In this document: piece by piece, positions 1 to 8,037 of the stretch
Layout of the letters: each line of letters begins with the position of its first letter
Numbering within the stretch: position 1 is the stretch's first letter
DNA from: Desulfofalx alkaliphila DSM 12257
Lineage (GTDB): Bacteria > Bacillota > Desulfotomaculia > Desulfotomaculales > Desulfohalotomaculaceae
Assembly: GCF_000711975.1 (NCBI RefSeq)
Contig: NZ_JONT01000008.1
Location: forward strand, 62,001-126,000
Length of the DNA: 64,000 bases
Direction of reading: 5' to 3'
Translations under genes and position numbers: made by a program
The notes under the pieces: generated by a model
Told to the model about the DNA's origin: nothing
The model's database searches: none
Seen by the model: only the letters and a program-made list of their open reading frames with translations

Positions 1-48
1 AGCAGGCCATTGAGACAAATAGCACAGTGTATTTGTAAAGGAGAAGCC

Positions 49-1017
49 ATGGAGGTTAGATATTTTCAAGCGGAGGATACCGGCCTTTGGGAGCGTTTTG
101 TGCGTGATGCCAGAAACGGCACCATTATGCAGCAGCGAAAATTTTTAACCTATCATCCCCGGGAACGTTTTCAAGACTGTTCACTGTTAGTATTTAACAA
201 GAAAAACCACCTATTGGCAGTTGTGCCGGCGGCAATTAAAGCCGAACAAAAGGGGAACAAGATACTCTGCTCGCACCCGGGAAGCTCCCACGGTGGTCTT
301 ATTGTGGGTCATAACACAAAAACGGCTTGTATGTTGGAAATAGTGAGAAACATTAAAGAGTTTTGCCGGCACCGGGGCTTTCAAGCCATTGAGTTAAAGA
401 TGGTTCCGAGGATATATCACAGGTGGCCCTGTGATGATGTGGACTTTGCCCTGAGGTATATGGGAGCAAAAATATATAAGACTGAGTTGGCCACAGTACT
501 GCCATTACAGTCTTACCATCATAAAAAGGCCAACAGCACAACGATGCGCAATGTGCGCAAGGCACTAAAAAACAACCTAAAGTTCAAAGAGTCCGCCGAC
601 CTAAAAAGCTATTGGTCAATCCTCTGTAATAATCTTAAAGTTCGCCATAACACCTCACCAACCCATAGCTATGACGAAATGGTGGATTTAATGAAAAGAT
701 TTAAAAACAAAATCAAACTTTTTGCTGTTTACTTGGGTGAAAGATTAATTGCCGGGTCGGTTGTTTTCATACTCAATGAAAGGGCGGTTAATTGTTTTTA
801 TATTGCCCACGATGAAGGTTACCAACAATACCGACCCCTTAACCTGCTCTTTTATCAACTAATCCATTGGGGTAAACAGGAAAACTTTCAATACCTTGAT
901 TGGGGAATTTCCACCGAACAGGGGGGAAGCAAAATAAATGAGGGTTTGTTTAATTTTAAGGAAGGCTTTGGGGGCAGGGGAATGCTGCGAGAGACCTACA
1001 GGATTGATTTGAAATAG
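49..1017 (+). CDS. FemAB/GNAT-like acyltransferase
   Basis: A 322-residue soluble protein with the double-GNAT look of FemAB-type aminoacyl or acyl transferases (Acetyltransf_6 group), which attach an acyl or amino-acid group to an amino sugar or peptide. The C-terminal GNAT half (roughly residues 150-300) is the clearest part, with the short run LDWGISTEQGG near the end resembling the family's closing segment. I chose the ATG at 49 because a GGAG site lies 6 bases upstream; an in-frame TTG at 10 lacks one. It is the first visible gene of a tightly packed cluster of surface-glycan-type genes, and the window edge may hide earlier members. The substrate is unknown; the neighbouring aminotransferase and deacetylase would supply a free amine for acylation, which is inference. 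Confidence 0.7.
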   Translation: MEVRYFQAEDTGLWERFVRDARNGTIMQQRKFLTYHPRERFQDCSLLVFNKKNHLLAVVPAAIKAEQKGNKILCSHPGSSHGGLIVGHNTKTACMLEIVRNIKEFCRHRGFQAIELKMVPRIYHRWPCDDVDFALRYMGAKIYKTELATVLPLQSYHHKKANSTTMRNVRKALKNNLKFKESADLKSYWSILCNNLKVRHNTSPTHSYDEMVDLMKRFKNKIKLFAVYLGERLIAGSVVFILNERAVNCFYIAHDEGYQQYRPLNLLFYQLIHWGKQENFQYLDWGISTEQGGSKINEGLFNFKEGFGGRGMLRETYRIDLK

Positions 1018-1046
1018 AGAACATTTGGATGAACGGAGGTCGCCCT

Positions 1047-2006
1047 ATGCGCATATTGTTTGTGGATTGTGACCCCCAGTATGTCAATGGTTTGCCAAGC
1101 GGCTTAAGGCAGCTGGGGTGCGACGTAATGGTTTTAAGTTCATTGGAGAAAGATGACTTTAAATTGACATTTGACTTGTTTCAACCCCATGTATTGTTTA
1201 CGGCAGGTTGGACCAAGCTCCACACCCGTACCAACTTAGAAATGCTTGGTGAATACACCGTTAATAAAAATATCATTCACGCCTATTGGGCCACCGAAGA
1301 CCCCCGGTGGACAGAAAAATGGTCCGTGCCCTTTGTGAAAAGGGCTAAACCGACCCATGTCTTTACCATCGACCCTGATTCGGTATCCCTATATCAAAAA
1401 ATGGGCTTGGTGGCCTCATATTTGCCCTGGGCTTGTAATCCGGAATACCACCGTCCCGTTCCGCCTAAGGAAGAATATAAATGCGACCTTGCGGTGGTGG
1501 CCACCGCAGGGATAACCTGGCAAGGCTTTAGGCGTAAGGCAGTGAAATTGCTCATTAAGCCCTTGGTGGAAAGAGAATACAACATAAAAATATGGGGTGC
1601 CCGCTGGGAACAATTGAACAGTGACATAGTGGGCTTTAGTGTGCCGGATAAATACCTGTGCGGCAAACTTCCTTACCATGAAACCAATGCCGTATATAGC
1701 TCGGCCAAAATTGTGCTGGGTATACAAAACCGTACCGACGAGCTTAATTCCCGCACCTTTGAAATAATGGCAGCCGGAGGTTTTATGCTGGCCCCGGATA
1801 CTGAAGCCATTAGGGCTCACTTTACCCCTGGGCAGCACCTGGCGGTTTCGGGCTCTGAAGAGCAGACAATTGAAACGGTGGACTACTACTTAAATAATGA
1901 TGCCTTACGGCATAAAGTTGCCCGGCAGGGCCGGCAGAAGGTCATTACAGAGCATAACTACCGCAACCGCGCCAAAGAGGTGCTGGCAGTTTTAACCGGA
2001 GGGTAA
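1047..2006 (+). CDS. CgeB-like glycosyltransferase
   Basis: A 319-residue protein resembling the CgeB spore-maturation family: an N-terminal Rossmann half starting MRILFVDCDP, a middle segment ending in YLPWACNPEYH that is typical of CgeB relatives, and a C-terminal glycosyltransferase half with RTFEIMAAGGF, the region that normally holds the nucleotide-sugar-contacting residues. The family is thought to glycosylate spore-surface or cell-surface material. The ATG at 1047 is preferred because GGAGG sits 9 bases upstream, whereas the ATG at 1029 lies upstream of that site. It lies 29 bases after the acyltransferase and 4 bases before lpxC, so it is almost certainly in the same operon. The acceptor sugar cannot be read from sequence. 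Confidence 0.75.
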   Translation: MRILFVDCDPQYVNGLPSGLRQLGCDVMVLSSLEKDDFKLTFDLFQPHVLFTAGWTKLHTRTNLEMLGEYTVNKNIIHAYWATEDPRWTEKWSVPFVKRAKPTHVFTIDPDSVSLYQKMGLVASYLPWACNPEYHRPVPPKEEYKCDLAVVATAGITWQGFRRKAVKLLIKPLVEREYNIKIWGARWEQLNSDIVGFSVPDKYLCGKLPYHETNAVYSSAKIVLGIQNRTDELNSRTFEIMAAGGFMLAPDTEAIRAHFTPGQHLAVSGSEEQTIETVDYYLNNDALRHKVARQGRQKVITEHNYRNRAKEVLAVLTGG

Positions 2007-2010
2007 TAAG

Positions 2011-2862
2011 GTGCAAACCACACTGAAGAAGCCTGTGTGCTGTGAGGGTATAGATATTACCGGCACCACCTGGGCAAGTGTAACCCTTAAACCTGCGCCT
2101 CCGGATCACGGAATAGTTTTTTATCGCGATGACCTTCCGGCCAGCCCCCCGGTGCACTGCAATGCCCGCAATGCCACAGTGGACAGCCGCTGGACCTCCC
2201 TGGAGGAAAAGGGTGTCAGGGTGGAGCATACCGAGCACCTGCTTGCGGCAATTGGGGGTTTAGGTATAGATAACCTGGAAGTGAGGATGAATTGTGCCAG
2301 CATCCCGGTGGTTGACGGTTACAGTTGCAGTGATTTTGTGCGGAGCATACTAAAGGCCGGCCTAAGAAAACAGCGGGGATCTGAGCGCTGCATAGAAATT
2401 AAGGGACGTTACCTGCTGCAGGGCCAATTTAGCTACAATGGCAAAAATTACGACCGCTACCTGGCGGTATTGCCGGCAAAGCATTTGGAGTTGACCTATA
2501 TACTGGACTACCCCGACCGCTCCCTGCCCACCCAGCTGGCCCACAGTATAATCACCCCAGAGGTCTTTACCGAGGAACTGGCCAATGCCCGCTCCTTTAT
2601 CAGTGAGAGGGAGTACCGAGAGGTGTCGGCAATGATTGGTAAGGGCACCGAATCCTTGCTGGTTTTTTCTGCCAGGGATGGCGGTCTTGGCAGCTTAAGG
2701 TGGCCCAATGAGCCTGCAAGACATAAGTTGGTTGACCTGTTAGGTGATTTAAGGGTTGCCGGTCAAAGGATTAAAGGAAAATTCATTGCCTTTCGCAGTG
2801 GTCACCAATTAAACATTGAAATGGTGAAAGAAATTATAAAGAATGAAGGTGGTAACATATGA
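2011..2862 (+). CDS. lpxC: LpxC-type UDP-acyl-GlcNAc deacetylase
   Basis: A full-length (283 aa) LpxC homologue. LpxC is the zinc enzyme that removes the N-acetyl group from UDP-3-O-acyl-GlcNAc, the committed step of lipid A synthesis. All core residues are present: the EH pair at 75-76 in HTEHLLAAIGGLGIDN, the zinc ligands H238 and D242 in ARHKLVDLLGDL, and the catalytic H265 in RSGHQLN; IPVVDG matches the family's substrate-pocket segment. The start is a GTG 7 bases after a GGAGGG site. It lies in a cluster with CgeB, DegT, WbqC and ATP-grasp genes, and its stop overlaps the next start by 4 bases. No other lipid A gene is in the window, so its substrate may be a different UDP-amino-sugar. 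The family assignment is firm; the physiological role is not. Confidence 0.92.
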   Translation: MQTTLKKPVCCEGIDITGTTWASVTLKPAPPDHGIVFYRDDLPASPPVHCNARNATVDSRWTSLEEKGVRVEHTEHLLAAIGGLGIDNLEVRMNCASIPVVDGYSCSDFVRSILKAGLRKQRGSERCIEIKGRYLLQGQFSYNGKNYDRYLAVLPAKHLELTYILDYPDRSLPTQLAHSIITPEVFTEELANARSFISEREYREVSAMIGKGTESLLVFSARDGGLGSLRWPNEPARHKLVDLLGDLRVAGQRIKGKFIAFRSGHQLNIEMVKEIIKNEGGNI

Positions 2863-3941
2863 TTCCCATTGCACAACCTCAATTGGGTGTAGAGGAAATG
2901 CTAAAGGTGGTTGAAGTTATTAACAGTGGCATGCTGGCCGCAGGCTCGTATGTAAAAGAGTTTGAAAGGGAATTTGCCCGCTACCATAATATCAAACATG
3001 CGGTGGCCACTTCCTCGGGAACGGCCGCACTGCATGCCATTTTGCAGGCCCTTGGCATATCTAAAGGTGATAAAGTCTTAACCACACCTTTTTCTTTTGT
3101 GGCATCTGCTAACTCAATAATATACTGCGGTGCCAGGCCAGTTTTTGTGGATATCGATGCCGAAAGCTACAGTATTTCCCCTCAAGCCCTGGCCCAGGCC
3201 ATAAAGGATAACCCGGATGCCAAAGCCCTTTTATTGGTGCATATTTTCGGTCAGCCGGCAGAGATGGATGAAATCGTACAACTGGCAAAAGGCAACAAGC
3301 TTCTTCTCATTGAAGACTGCGCCCAGGCCCACGGTGCCAGCTATGAGGGAAAAAAGGTGGGCACCTTTGGGGATGCCGCAGCATTTAGTTTTTATCCCAC
3401 CAAAAACATCACCTGCGGTGAAGGGGGCATGGTGATAACTGACAGGGAGGATGTTGCCCATAGGGTGCGCATGTTTATAAACCATGGTCAGCGGGAGCGT
3501 TACCACCATGAAAGCTTGGGCTATAATTTTCGCATGACCAATATCCATGCTGCCATTGGCATAGAGCAGCTTAAAAAACTGAACCATTTTAATCAAAAGA
3601 GAATTGAAAATGCTGAGTATTACTTAAAAGAAATAAAAAATCCTGAAATAAAATTGCCCAGCCCATCGGTAAAGGGCACCCATGTGTATCACCAGTTTAC
3701 CATACAAGTAAATCAGCGGGATGCCTTTATTGCCTACTTGAAAAATCAAGGCATAGGCTGTGCTGTGCATTATCCTATTATTATACCCAAACAAAAACTG
3801 TATCGGGAAAAACTTGCCTATACCGGGAGCTGGCCGGTGGCAGAGCAGTTGGCTAAACGGTGCGTATCTATTCCTATCCATCCCGGGGTAAGCCCACAGC
3901 AAAGAAAATATATTGCGGAGGTTGTTGATAATTATGGCTAA
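2859..3941 (+). CDS. DegT/DnrJ/EryC1/StrS PLP aminotransferase
   Basis: A 360-residue aminotransferase of the DegT/DnrJ/EryC1/StrS family, which transfers an amino group to a keto-sugar nucleotide using pyridoxal phosphate. Visible marks are TSSGTAALHA (residues 51-60), the cofactor-aspartate segment EDCAQAHG (D153) and FSFYPTKN, where K182 is the expected Schiff-base lysine; GYNFRMTN and the C-terminal HYP segment are also typical. The start overlaps the lpxC stop (ATGA), so the two are translationally coupled. In this cluster it probably creates the amino sugar that the acyl- or aminoacyl-transferase modifies. The exact sugar is not predictable. Confidence 0.9.
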   Translation: MIPIAQPQLGVEEMLKVVEVINSGMLAAGSYVKEFEREFARYHNIKHAVATSSGTAALHAILQALGISKGDKVLTTPFSFVASANSIIYCGARPVFVDIDAESYSISPQALAQAIKDNPDAKALLLVHIFGQPAEMDEIVQLAKGNKLLLIEDCAQAHGASYEGKKVGTFGDAAAFSFYPTKNITCGEGGMVITDREDVAHRVRMFINHGQRERYHHESLGYNFRMTNIHAAIGIEQLKKLNHFNQKRIENAEYYLKEIKNPEIKLPSPSVKGTHVYHQFTIQVNQRDAFIAYLKNQGIGCAVHYPIIIPKQKLYREKLAYTGSWPVAEQLAKRCVSIPIHPGVSPQQRKYIAEVVDNYG

Positions 3942-4626
3942 AATCTTTGCTATCCATCAACCAAACTATTTACCCTGGATAGGGTTTTTTCATAAAATGA
4001 TGAGCTGTGATTTATTTGTCTATGCCGATGATGTGCTAATGTCCTCAAAATCGGTAACCCATCGCAACAAGATTAAAGGGGCTAACGGTATCTTGTTGCT
4101 AAGTGTACCCTTATCCTTGAAAAAGGTTGAAATAAATAGGGTATTGATATGCAATACAGAAAATTGGGCAGAGCGGCATTACCAGACCATGCAGCACAGT
4201 TATGCCCGTTCTCCTTACTGGAACGACTACAAAGAACGGTTTAGGGATATTTACAGTAAAAAATGGCTTAGGCTGGTTGACCTAAATGTGGCCTTAATAG
4301 ATTTGATTAGAAATATATTGGATATCGATACCCCCACAGTGTTTTCATCACAACTGCCCGATTTACAGGGGAAGAAAAGCGAGAGAATAGTAAATATCAG
4401 TAATATATTGGGGGTAAAGACTTATTTATCCGGCCAAGGGGCCAAGGTGTATAATGACGAAGAAATTTTCAAACGACATGGCCTTGAGTTAGTATATCAG
4501 CAATTTAATCATCCCATTTACCCCCAATTGTGGGGAGATTTTGTTGATAAACTGTCGGTGGTGGATTTAATCTTTAATTGCGGGCCTGGCAGTAGGGAGA
4601 TAGTGGAGATGAGTACCAATGGGTAA
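3934..4626 (+). CDS. WbqC-like family protein
   Basis: A 230-residue WbqC-family protein, recognised by the N-terminal IHQPNYLPWIGFFHK and the following D-x-F-V-Y-x-D-D segment. WbqC proteins occur in O-antigen and other surface-glycan clusters; their chemistry is not established, although several act with aminotransferases and acyl- or glycyl-transferases. I chose the ATG at 3934, about 12 bases after a GGAGG; a TTG at 3913 overlaps that site. The gene overlaps the end of the aminotransferase by 8 bases and the ATP-grasp gene by 8 bases, so the three are probably translated as a coupled set. Confidence 0.85.
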   Translation: MAKIFAIHQPNYLPWIGFFHKMMSCDLFVYADDVLMSSKSVTHRNKIKGANGILLLSVPLSLKKVEINRVLICNTENWAERHYQTMQHSYARSPYWNDYKERFRDIYSKKWLRLVDLNVALIDLIRNILDIDTPTVFSSQLPDLQGKKSERIVNISNILGVKTYLSGQGAKVYNDEEIFKRHGLELVYQQFNHPIYPQLWGDFVDKLSVVDLIFNCGPGSREIVEMSTNG

Positions 4627-5623
4627 AGTTAATATACTGGTTACCGGTTCGGGTTCTTTATACGGGGTGGCCATTATTAAATCCTTGCTGGATGGGCCCC
4701 TTCAATGCAAAGTTATAGGCTGTGACACAAACCCGATGACACTGGGTTTGTATCTGGCTCACCGGGGCTACTTGGTTCCCCTGGCTAAGGAGGAAGAGTC
4801 CTGGCTGAAAAGAATTATTGAGATCTGCAAAAAAGAATCCATTGACGGCATTTTTATCGGCTCCTCCCACGAAATTAAATTATTTGCCCGCCATAGGGAT
4901 ATAATTAAAGAGGCAACCGGGGCAACGGTGTTTGTTCATCCGCCGCAAATGGTGGATACCTGCAGTGATAAATGGCATACCGTTTTATTCTTAAAAAACA
5001 AGGGTTTCTATTATCCCCAAACAATACCTTACCCTGACCACCAAGCAAAACTGGCTGATTTTATTAAAAGAGTGGGTTTTCCCCTGGTGGTTAAACCAAG
5101 GACCGGCGCCGGCTCCCTTGGAGTGGAAGTGGTAAAGACACCTCGACAATTGGCAGAAGCAATTGCCGGAAAAGAAAATTACATCATCCAAGAGTATTTG
5201 CCGGATCAGCAGGGTGAATATACTGTGGGTGTATGTATAAATAAAAAGGGTGATGTTCTTTCCAGCATAGCATTAAAACGCAATTTACAAGATGGCATGA
5301 GTGTTTCTGCATTGGCGGAGGATTACAGTGATATCTGCGGTTATTGTGAGCAGGTGGCCCGGGTGCTGGGGGCATTTGGCTCCTGTAATTTACAGTTAAG
5401 AATAAAAAACGGTTTACCATATATTTTTGAAATCAATCCCCGGTTTAGCAGTTCCACCGGGATGCGTATAGCCCTGGGGGTAAATGAGGCTGAGCTCTTG
5501 ATTAAATCTGATTTAATGGGCCAACAAACGGAAAAGCCGGCGATCCCCAAGGCAGGGGTGATACGTCAATACATTGATTTTGTCATACCCATAGAAGATA
5601 TTAACAGAATTACCTCCTCATAG
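4619..5623 (+). CDS. ATP-grasp ligase-like protein
   Basis: A 334-residue ATP-grasp protein of the carbamoyl-phosphate-synthase-like type. It has an N-terminal Rossmann pre-ATP-grasp domain (VTGSGSLYG near residue 10), the central ATP-binding fold with FPLVVKPRTGAGSLGV (about 155-170) and IIQEYLPD, and the metal-binding FEINPRFSSSTG (about 270). Such enzymes join a carboxylate to an amine through an acyl-phosphate. Together with the aminotransferase and the FemAB/GNAT-like gene, it suggests that the cluster makes an amino-acyl-decorated sugar. It overlaps wbqC and ends the cluster, since the next gene begins after a likely promoter. Confidence 0.82.
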   Translation: MGKVNILVTGSGSLYGVAIIKSLLDGPLQCKVIGCDTNPMTLGLYLAHRGYLVPLAKEEESWLKRIIEICKKESIDGIFIGSSHEIKLFARHRDIIKEATGATVFVHPPQMVDTCSDKWHTVLFLKNKGFYYPQTIPYPDHQAKLADFIKRVGFPLVVKPRTGAGSLGVEVVKTPRQLAEAIAGKENYIIQEYLPDQQGEYTVGVCINKKGDVLSSIALKRNLQDGMSVSALAEDYSDICGYCEQVARVLGAFGSCNLQLRIKNGLPYIFEINPRFSSSTGMRIALGVNEAELLIKSDLMGQQTEKPAIPKAGVIRQYIDFVIPIEDINRITSS

Positions 5624-5635
5624 GTGTTTTGAATG

Positions 5636-5665
5636 TTGTTTACCAGGGTAGACTAACATTATAAA
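5636..5665 (+). promoter_or_regulatory. candidate sigma-A promoter
   Basis: TTGTTT, an 18-base spacer and TATAAA lie about 30 bases before the start of the next gene, in the first gap after the glycan cluster. The -10 is good and the -35 partial. Confidence 0.45.
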
Positions 5666-5696
5666 ATGTATGGCTCTTAAGATGAGGGGGATGCAT

Positions 5697-6233
5697 ATGG
5701 ATTCTTTCCAATGTGAATATTTAACTGCCTATGTGGCGATGGATAACGAAGATATACTGCTTAACGAAATGAAAAAGTTTAAGGAGATGGCCCAGCGGGC
5801 CAGGGAAAGGGGAATGTTGAGCGCAACGGAATTTGAGTTTAAACTGCTGAAAAAAGCCCTGGAGGAAGGACCGGAAAAATTGGTGCAGACCATTAAACAC
5901 ATTACTCCGGAACCGGTACAGCAGAAAATGATGCGCCTAGGGGAACAGGCCCAAAAATTTTTACCCTTTGTTGTACCGGATGCAGTCTTGTCTGATTGGG
6001 CAATAAAACAAATCAACAGGTACTACGTAAAGGGACTGCTGCGGGGGGAATGCGAGATAAAATTGCAAAACATGGTGCAGGCCATGACTGACTCTTTTGT
6101 GGTCAATGCCATGATTGAATCCACCAAAGAGCAAGATGACTGGAATAACATGGTGGAGCACATAAAGAAAAACTTCAACAAGTTTAGTTTATTAAGAAAT
6201 TGCAGGAGCAGAATTGGCTCTCACAGGAACTAA
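5697..6233 (+). CDS. hypothetical protein
   Basis: I do not recognise this 178-residue protein. It is charged, helix-rich and soluble, with no signal peptide or membrane segment; the first 60 residues are rich in K, E, R and A and could form a helical hairpin. I start it at the ATG at 5697, 6 bases after AGGGGG, rather than the ATG at 5670 that precedes the site. The C-terminus may not be native: after residue 160 or so this frame reads a basic, Cys/Ser/Arg-rich tail, while an overlapping frame reads far more protein-like sequence (see 6188-6382). A frameshift near 6185 could have replaced the original end. Confidence 0.6.
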   Translation: MDSFQCEYLTAYVAMDNEDILLNEMKKFKEMAQRARERGMLSATEFEFKLLKKALEEGPEKLVQTIKHITPEPVQQKMMRLGEQAQKFLPFVVPDAVLSDWAIKQINRYYVKGLLRGECEIKLQNMVQAMTDSFVVNAMIESTKEQDDWNNMVEHIKKNFNKFSLLRNCRSRIGSHRN

Positions 6234-6382
6234 AAAAACAAGAGTGAGCAAATCTTATTGTAAATAATGCTGAAAAAATAGATATATTGTCGATAATACT
6301 ATTTTTTGCGAAAATACCGGACGAAACCAAGGATGACATTATTGCGGAAACAATGTTACAATTTTCGAGGAAATTTTTATAG
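6188..6382 (+). pseudogene. protein-like remnant interrupted by a TGA
   Basis: In the frame one base off the preceding gene, codons from 6188 read a hydrophilic helix (KKLQEQNWLSQELKKQE), then one TGA (6245-6247), then 44 protein-like residues including KIPDETKDDIIAETMLQFSR, ending at a TAG (6380-6382). No start codon with a ribosome site serves it. This looks like the lost C-terminal end of the gene at 5697, broken by a frameshift near 6185 and a nonsense change. It might also be chance. Confidence 0.35.
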
Positions 6383-6395
6383 CATGGAGGTAAAA

Positions 6396-6656
6396 ATGGA
6401 ACATCCTACACACACTGAAATAATTTTTGCAGACAATGCAGAGGAGGCTGCCAAAAAGTATTTATCGCTGGGAATAGAGCCGGATCGTGATGAAAATCCC
6501 AGATTAGAGGTATTAAAGGCCTTAGAGGAAGAAGATTTTGATCTTGAATCGGACATTAATTTAATTGGTGAAGTGTCAGTGGGACCGCCAATTATGGAAA
6601 GGATCAGAACCAATCCGGAAAAGGCATATGTTGTTTATTACATGGAAAAACATTAA
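6396..6656 (+). CDS. small acidic hypothetical protein
   Basis: An 86-residue acidic protein of unknown function. The start at 6396 follows GGAGG by 5 bases. It has a short central acidic run (LEEEDFDLESD), no cysteines and no membrane segment, and ends in VVYYMEKH. A strong terminator follows immediately, so it is either the last gene of a transcript starting near 5636 or a stand-alone gene. No family is recognised. Confidence 0.6.
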   Translation: MEHPTHTEIIFADNAEEAAKKYLSLGIEPDRDENPRLEVLKALEEEDFDLESDINLIGEVSVGPPIMERIRTNPEKAYVVYYMEKH

Positions 6657-6660
6657 TAAG

Positions 6661-6700
6661 GAAAGCTCGCCAGGTTACGGTGAGCTTTCAGTATTTTTAG
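6661..6700. terminator. rho-independent terminator, possibly bidirectional
   Basis: GAAAGCTCGCC pairs with GGTGAGCTTTC (11 bp, one G-U) and is followed by a T-rich run on the + strand. The convergent transporter gene ends inside it, so it may serve both strands. Confidence 0.8.
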
Positions 6701-7679
6701 GAAACTTTTTTAGGCCCCATTTTTTTCGAATGGTGGGGGACAAGCGATAAAAGGCGGCCATGTAAGATACTTGTATCACTGGCATAATTGCGGTCACCAA
6801 TACTGTTTGCGGATTAAAAAACACTGTGGCCAGCGCCAAGGTAACGGCGATATTTTTCCCCGTCACGCTGTAGGAAACTGCTGCCAAGTCAGGGTAATCA
6901 AGACCGCCAAGCCGGCACACTGCCGCTGCGGCTAAAAACAAGGTTGGGTAGAATATCAAAGAGGGTATGAGCATTGCCTTTATGTATTCAGGGTGATTAA
7001 TTAATTGATGTGCTCCACTGGAAAGGGCGATGAAAAACAATAGGTACATACAAAATGACGATATGGCCGGCAGGGTAACTTTAATTCGATCAAACTTTGC
7101 TTGCCCCCACCTTTTTGTTAGGTACAGCCGCAATAAATTGCCAACGGCCAGGGGCAGGGCAATAATAAGCACTACGCTCTTTACCATCCCGTAGGGGCTA
7201 ACGGTTACATATTGGCCGGCCAGGATTAACACCCAAAAGGGGATTAAAAAAATGCCAAACAGATAACTCATCGCCATAACAACAACGGATATGGGAGCAT
7301 TTCCCCTTGCCATGGCGGTCCAGGCCACCGTCATTCCTGCACAGGGTACTGTGCCCAATAATATTAGCCCCACTGCAAAGTCCGGGTGGTGGGATAAAAA
7401 GTAATATGCCAATATACCTGCCAGCACCGGGGATAATAAAAAGTTGATTATCAAGACAATACTTAAGAGCTTAATACGTTTAACTGTGTGAACTAATTCT
7501 TCTAACTTAATGCCCATCATCATGGGTACCAACATGAAGAACAAACAAAAGGGAGCTAAGGGCTGCAGTCGGTGGCCCACATCAGGAAAATAGTAACCAA
7601 AGGCCAAGGAAAACAAAATAACACAAACCAGCAGTTGTAAAACATGCCGGTTTATAAACCCTGTGATGGAGAAAAACAC
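6675..7679 (-). CDS. bile acid:sodium symporter / ACR3-like transporter
   Basis: A 334-residue membrane protein with about ten hydrophobic segments, of the bile acid:sodium symporter superfamily. The segment GTVPCAGMTVAWTAMARGN in the fourth to fifth membrane region resembles the conserved cysteine-containing motif of ACR3 arsenite efflux proteins, so export of arsenite or another small anion is possible; the substrate is not certain. Translation begins at a GTG at 7679, 8 bases after AGGAGG on the minus strand. No ArsR, ArsC or other ars gene is adjacent. Its long leader carries a palindrome over a -10 element and a terminator-like hairpin before the gene, suggesting regulated expression. 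Confidence 0.75.
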   Translation of the reverse strand: MFFSITGFINRHVLQLLVCVILFSLAFGYYFPDVGHRLQPLAPFCLFFMLVPMMMGIKLEELVHTVKRIKLLSIVLIINFLLSPVLAGILAYYFLSHHPDFAVGLILLGTVPCAGMTVAWTAMARGNAPISVVVMAMSYLFGIFLIPFWVLILAGQYVTVSPYGMVKSVVLIIALPLAVGNLLRLYLTKRWGQAKFDRIKVTLPAISSFCMYLLFFIALSSGAHQLINHPEYIKAMLIPSLIFYPTLFLAAAAVCRLGGLDYPDLAAVSYSVTGKNIAVTLALATVFFNPQTVLVTAIMPVIQVSYMAAFYRLSPTIRKKWGLKKFPKNTESSP

Positions 7680-7780
7680 CTTTTCTCCCTCCTAAACAAA
7701 TTGATATATTTATTTTACAGCTGCAGTTAGTAACTGGCAACCCGCCCAAAACCTCTCTCTTACCCACAGGTACAGCCGGG

Positions 7781-7812
7781 CAAAAAAAATGACCAGCGTT
7801 TTCGCTTGGTCC
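7781..7812 (-). terminator. terminator-like hairpin in transporter leader (attenuator?)
   Basis: Read on the minus strand, GACCAAGCG-AAAA-CGCTGGTC forms an 8-9 bp stem followed by eight T's. It lies between the likely promoter near 7840 and the transporter start at 7679, so it would end transcription early unless overridden. Confidence 0.5.
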
Positions 7813-7832
7813 AAGTAAATTAATGCAGGCGC

Positions 7833-7849
7833 GGTGTATATTATACACC
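7833..7849 (-). promoter_or_regulatory. palindromic operator overlapping a -10 box
   Basis: GGTGTATA-T-TATACACC is a perfect 8+1+8 palindrome. On the minus strand it contains TATAAT (7840-7845), so a dimeric repressor bound here would block RNA polymerase. No regulator gene is adjacent. The rest of the 7680-8037 gap holds the RBS of each flanking gene and nothing else I recognise. Confidence 0.5.
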
Positions 7850-8037
7850 ACCTTAATAGTAGCATATTTCGCTAGAAAATAATAGAACCTTGTCAATATT
7901 TCGCAATAGGAAAAAAATAAAAAATTTTCACTATAGTCAAAAAAGGGTTTTCAGGCAGGAGCATGGCACTTTTAATCGAATGTTGTTTTGTGGAATAATA
8001 TATATAATGTATAAAAATTCATTCAAGGAGCATTGGT

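Noticed and set aside
10-48. An upstream TTG start for the first gene
   Set aside because: No ribosome site serves it, whereas the ATG at 49 has GGAG at normal spacing.
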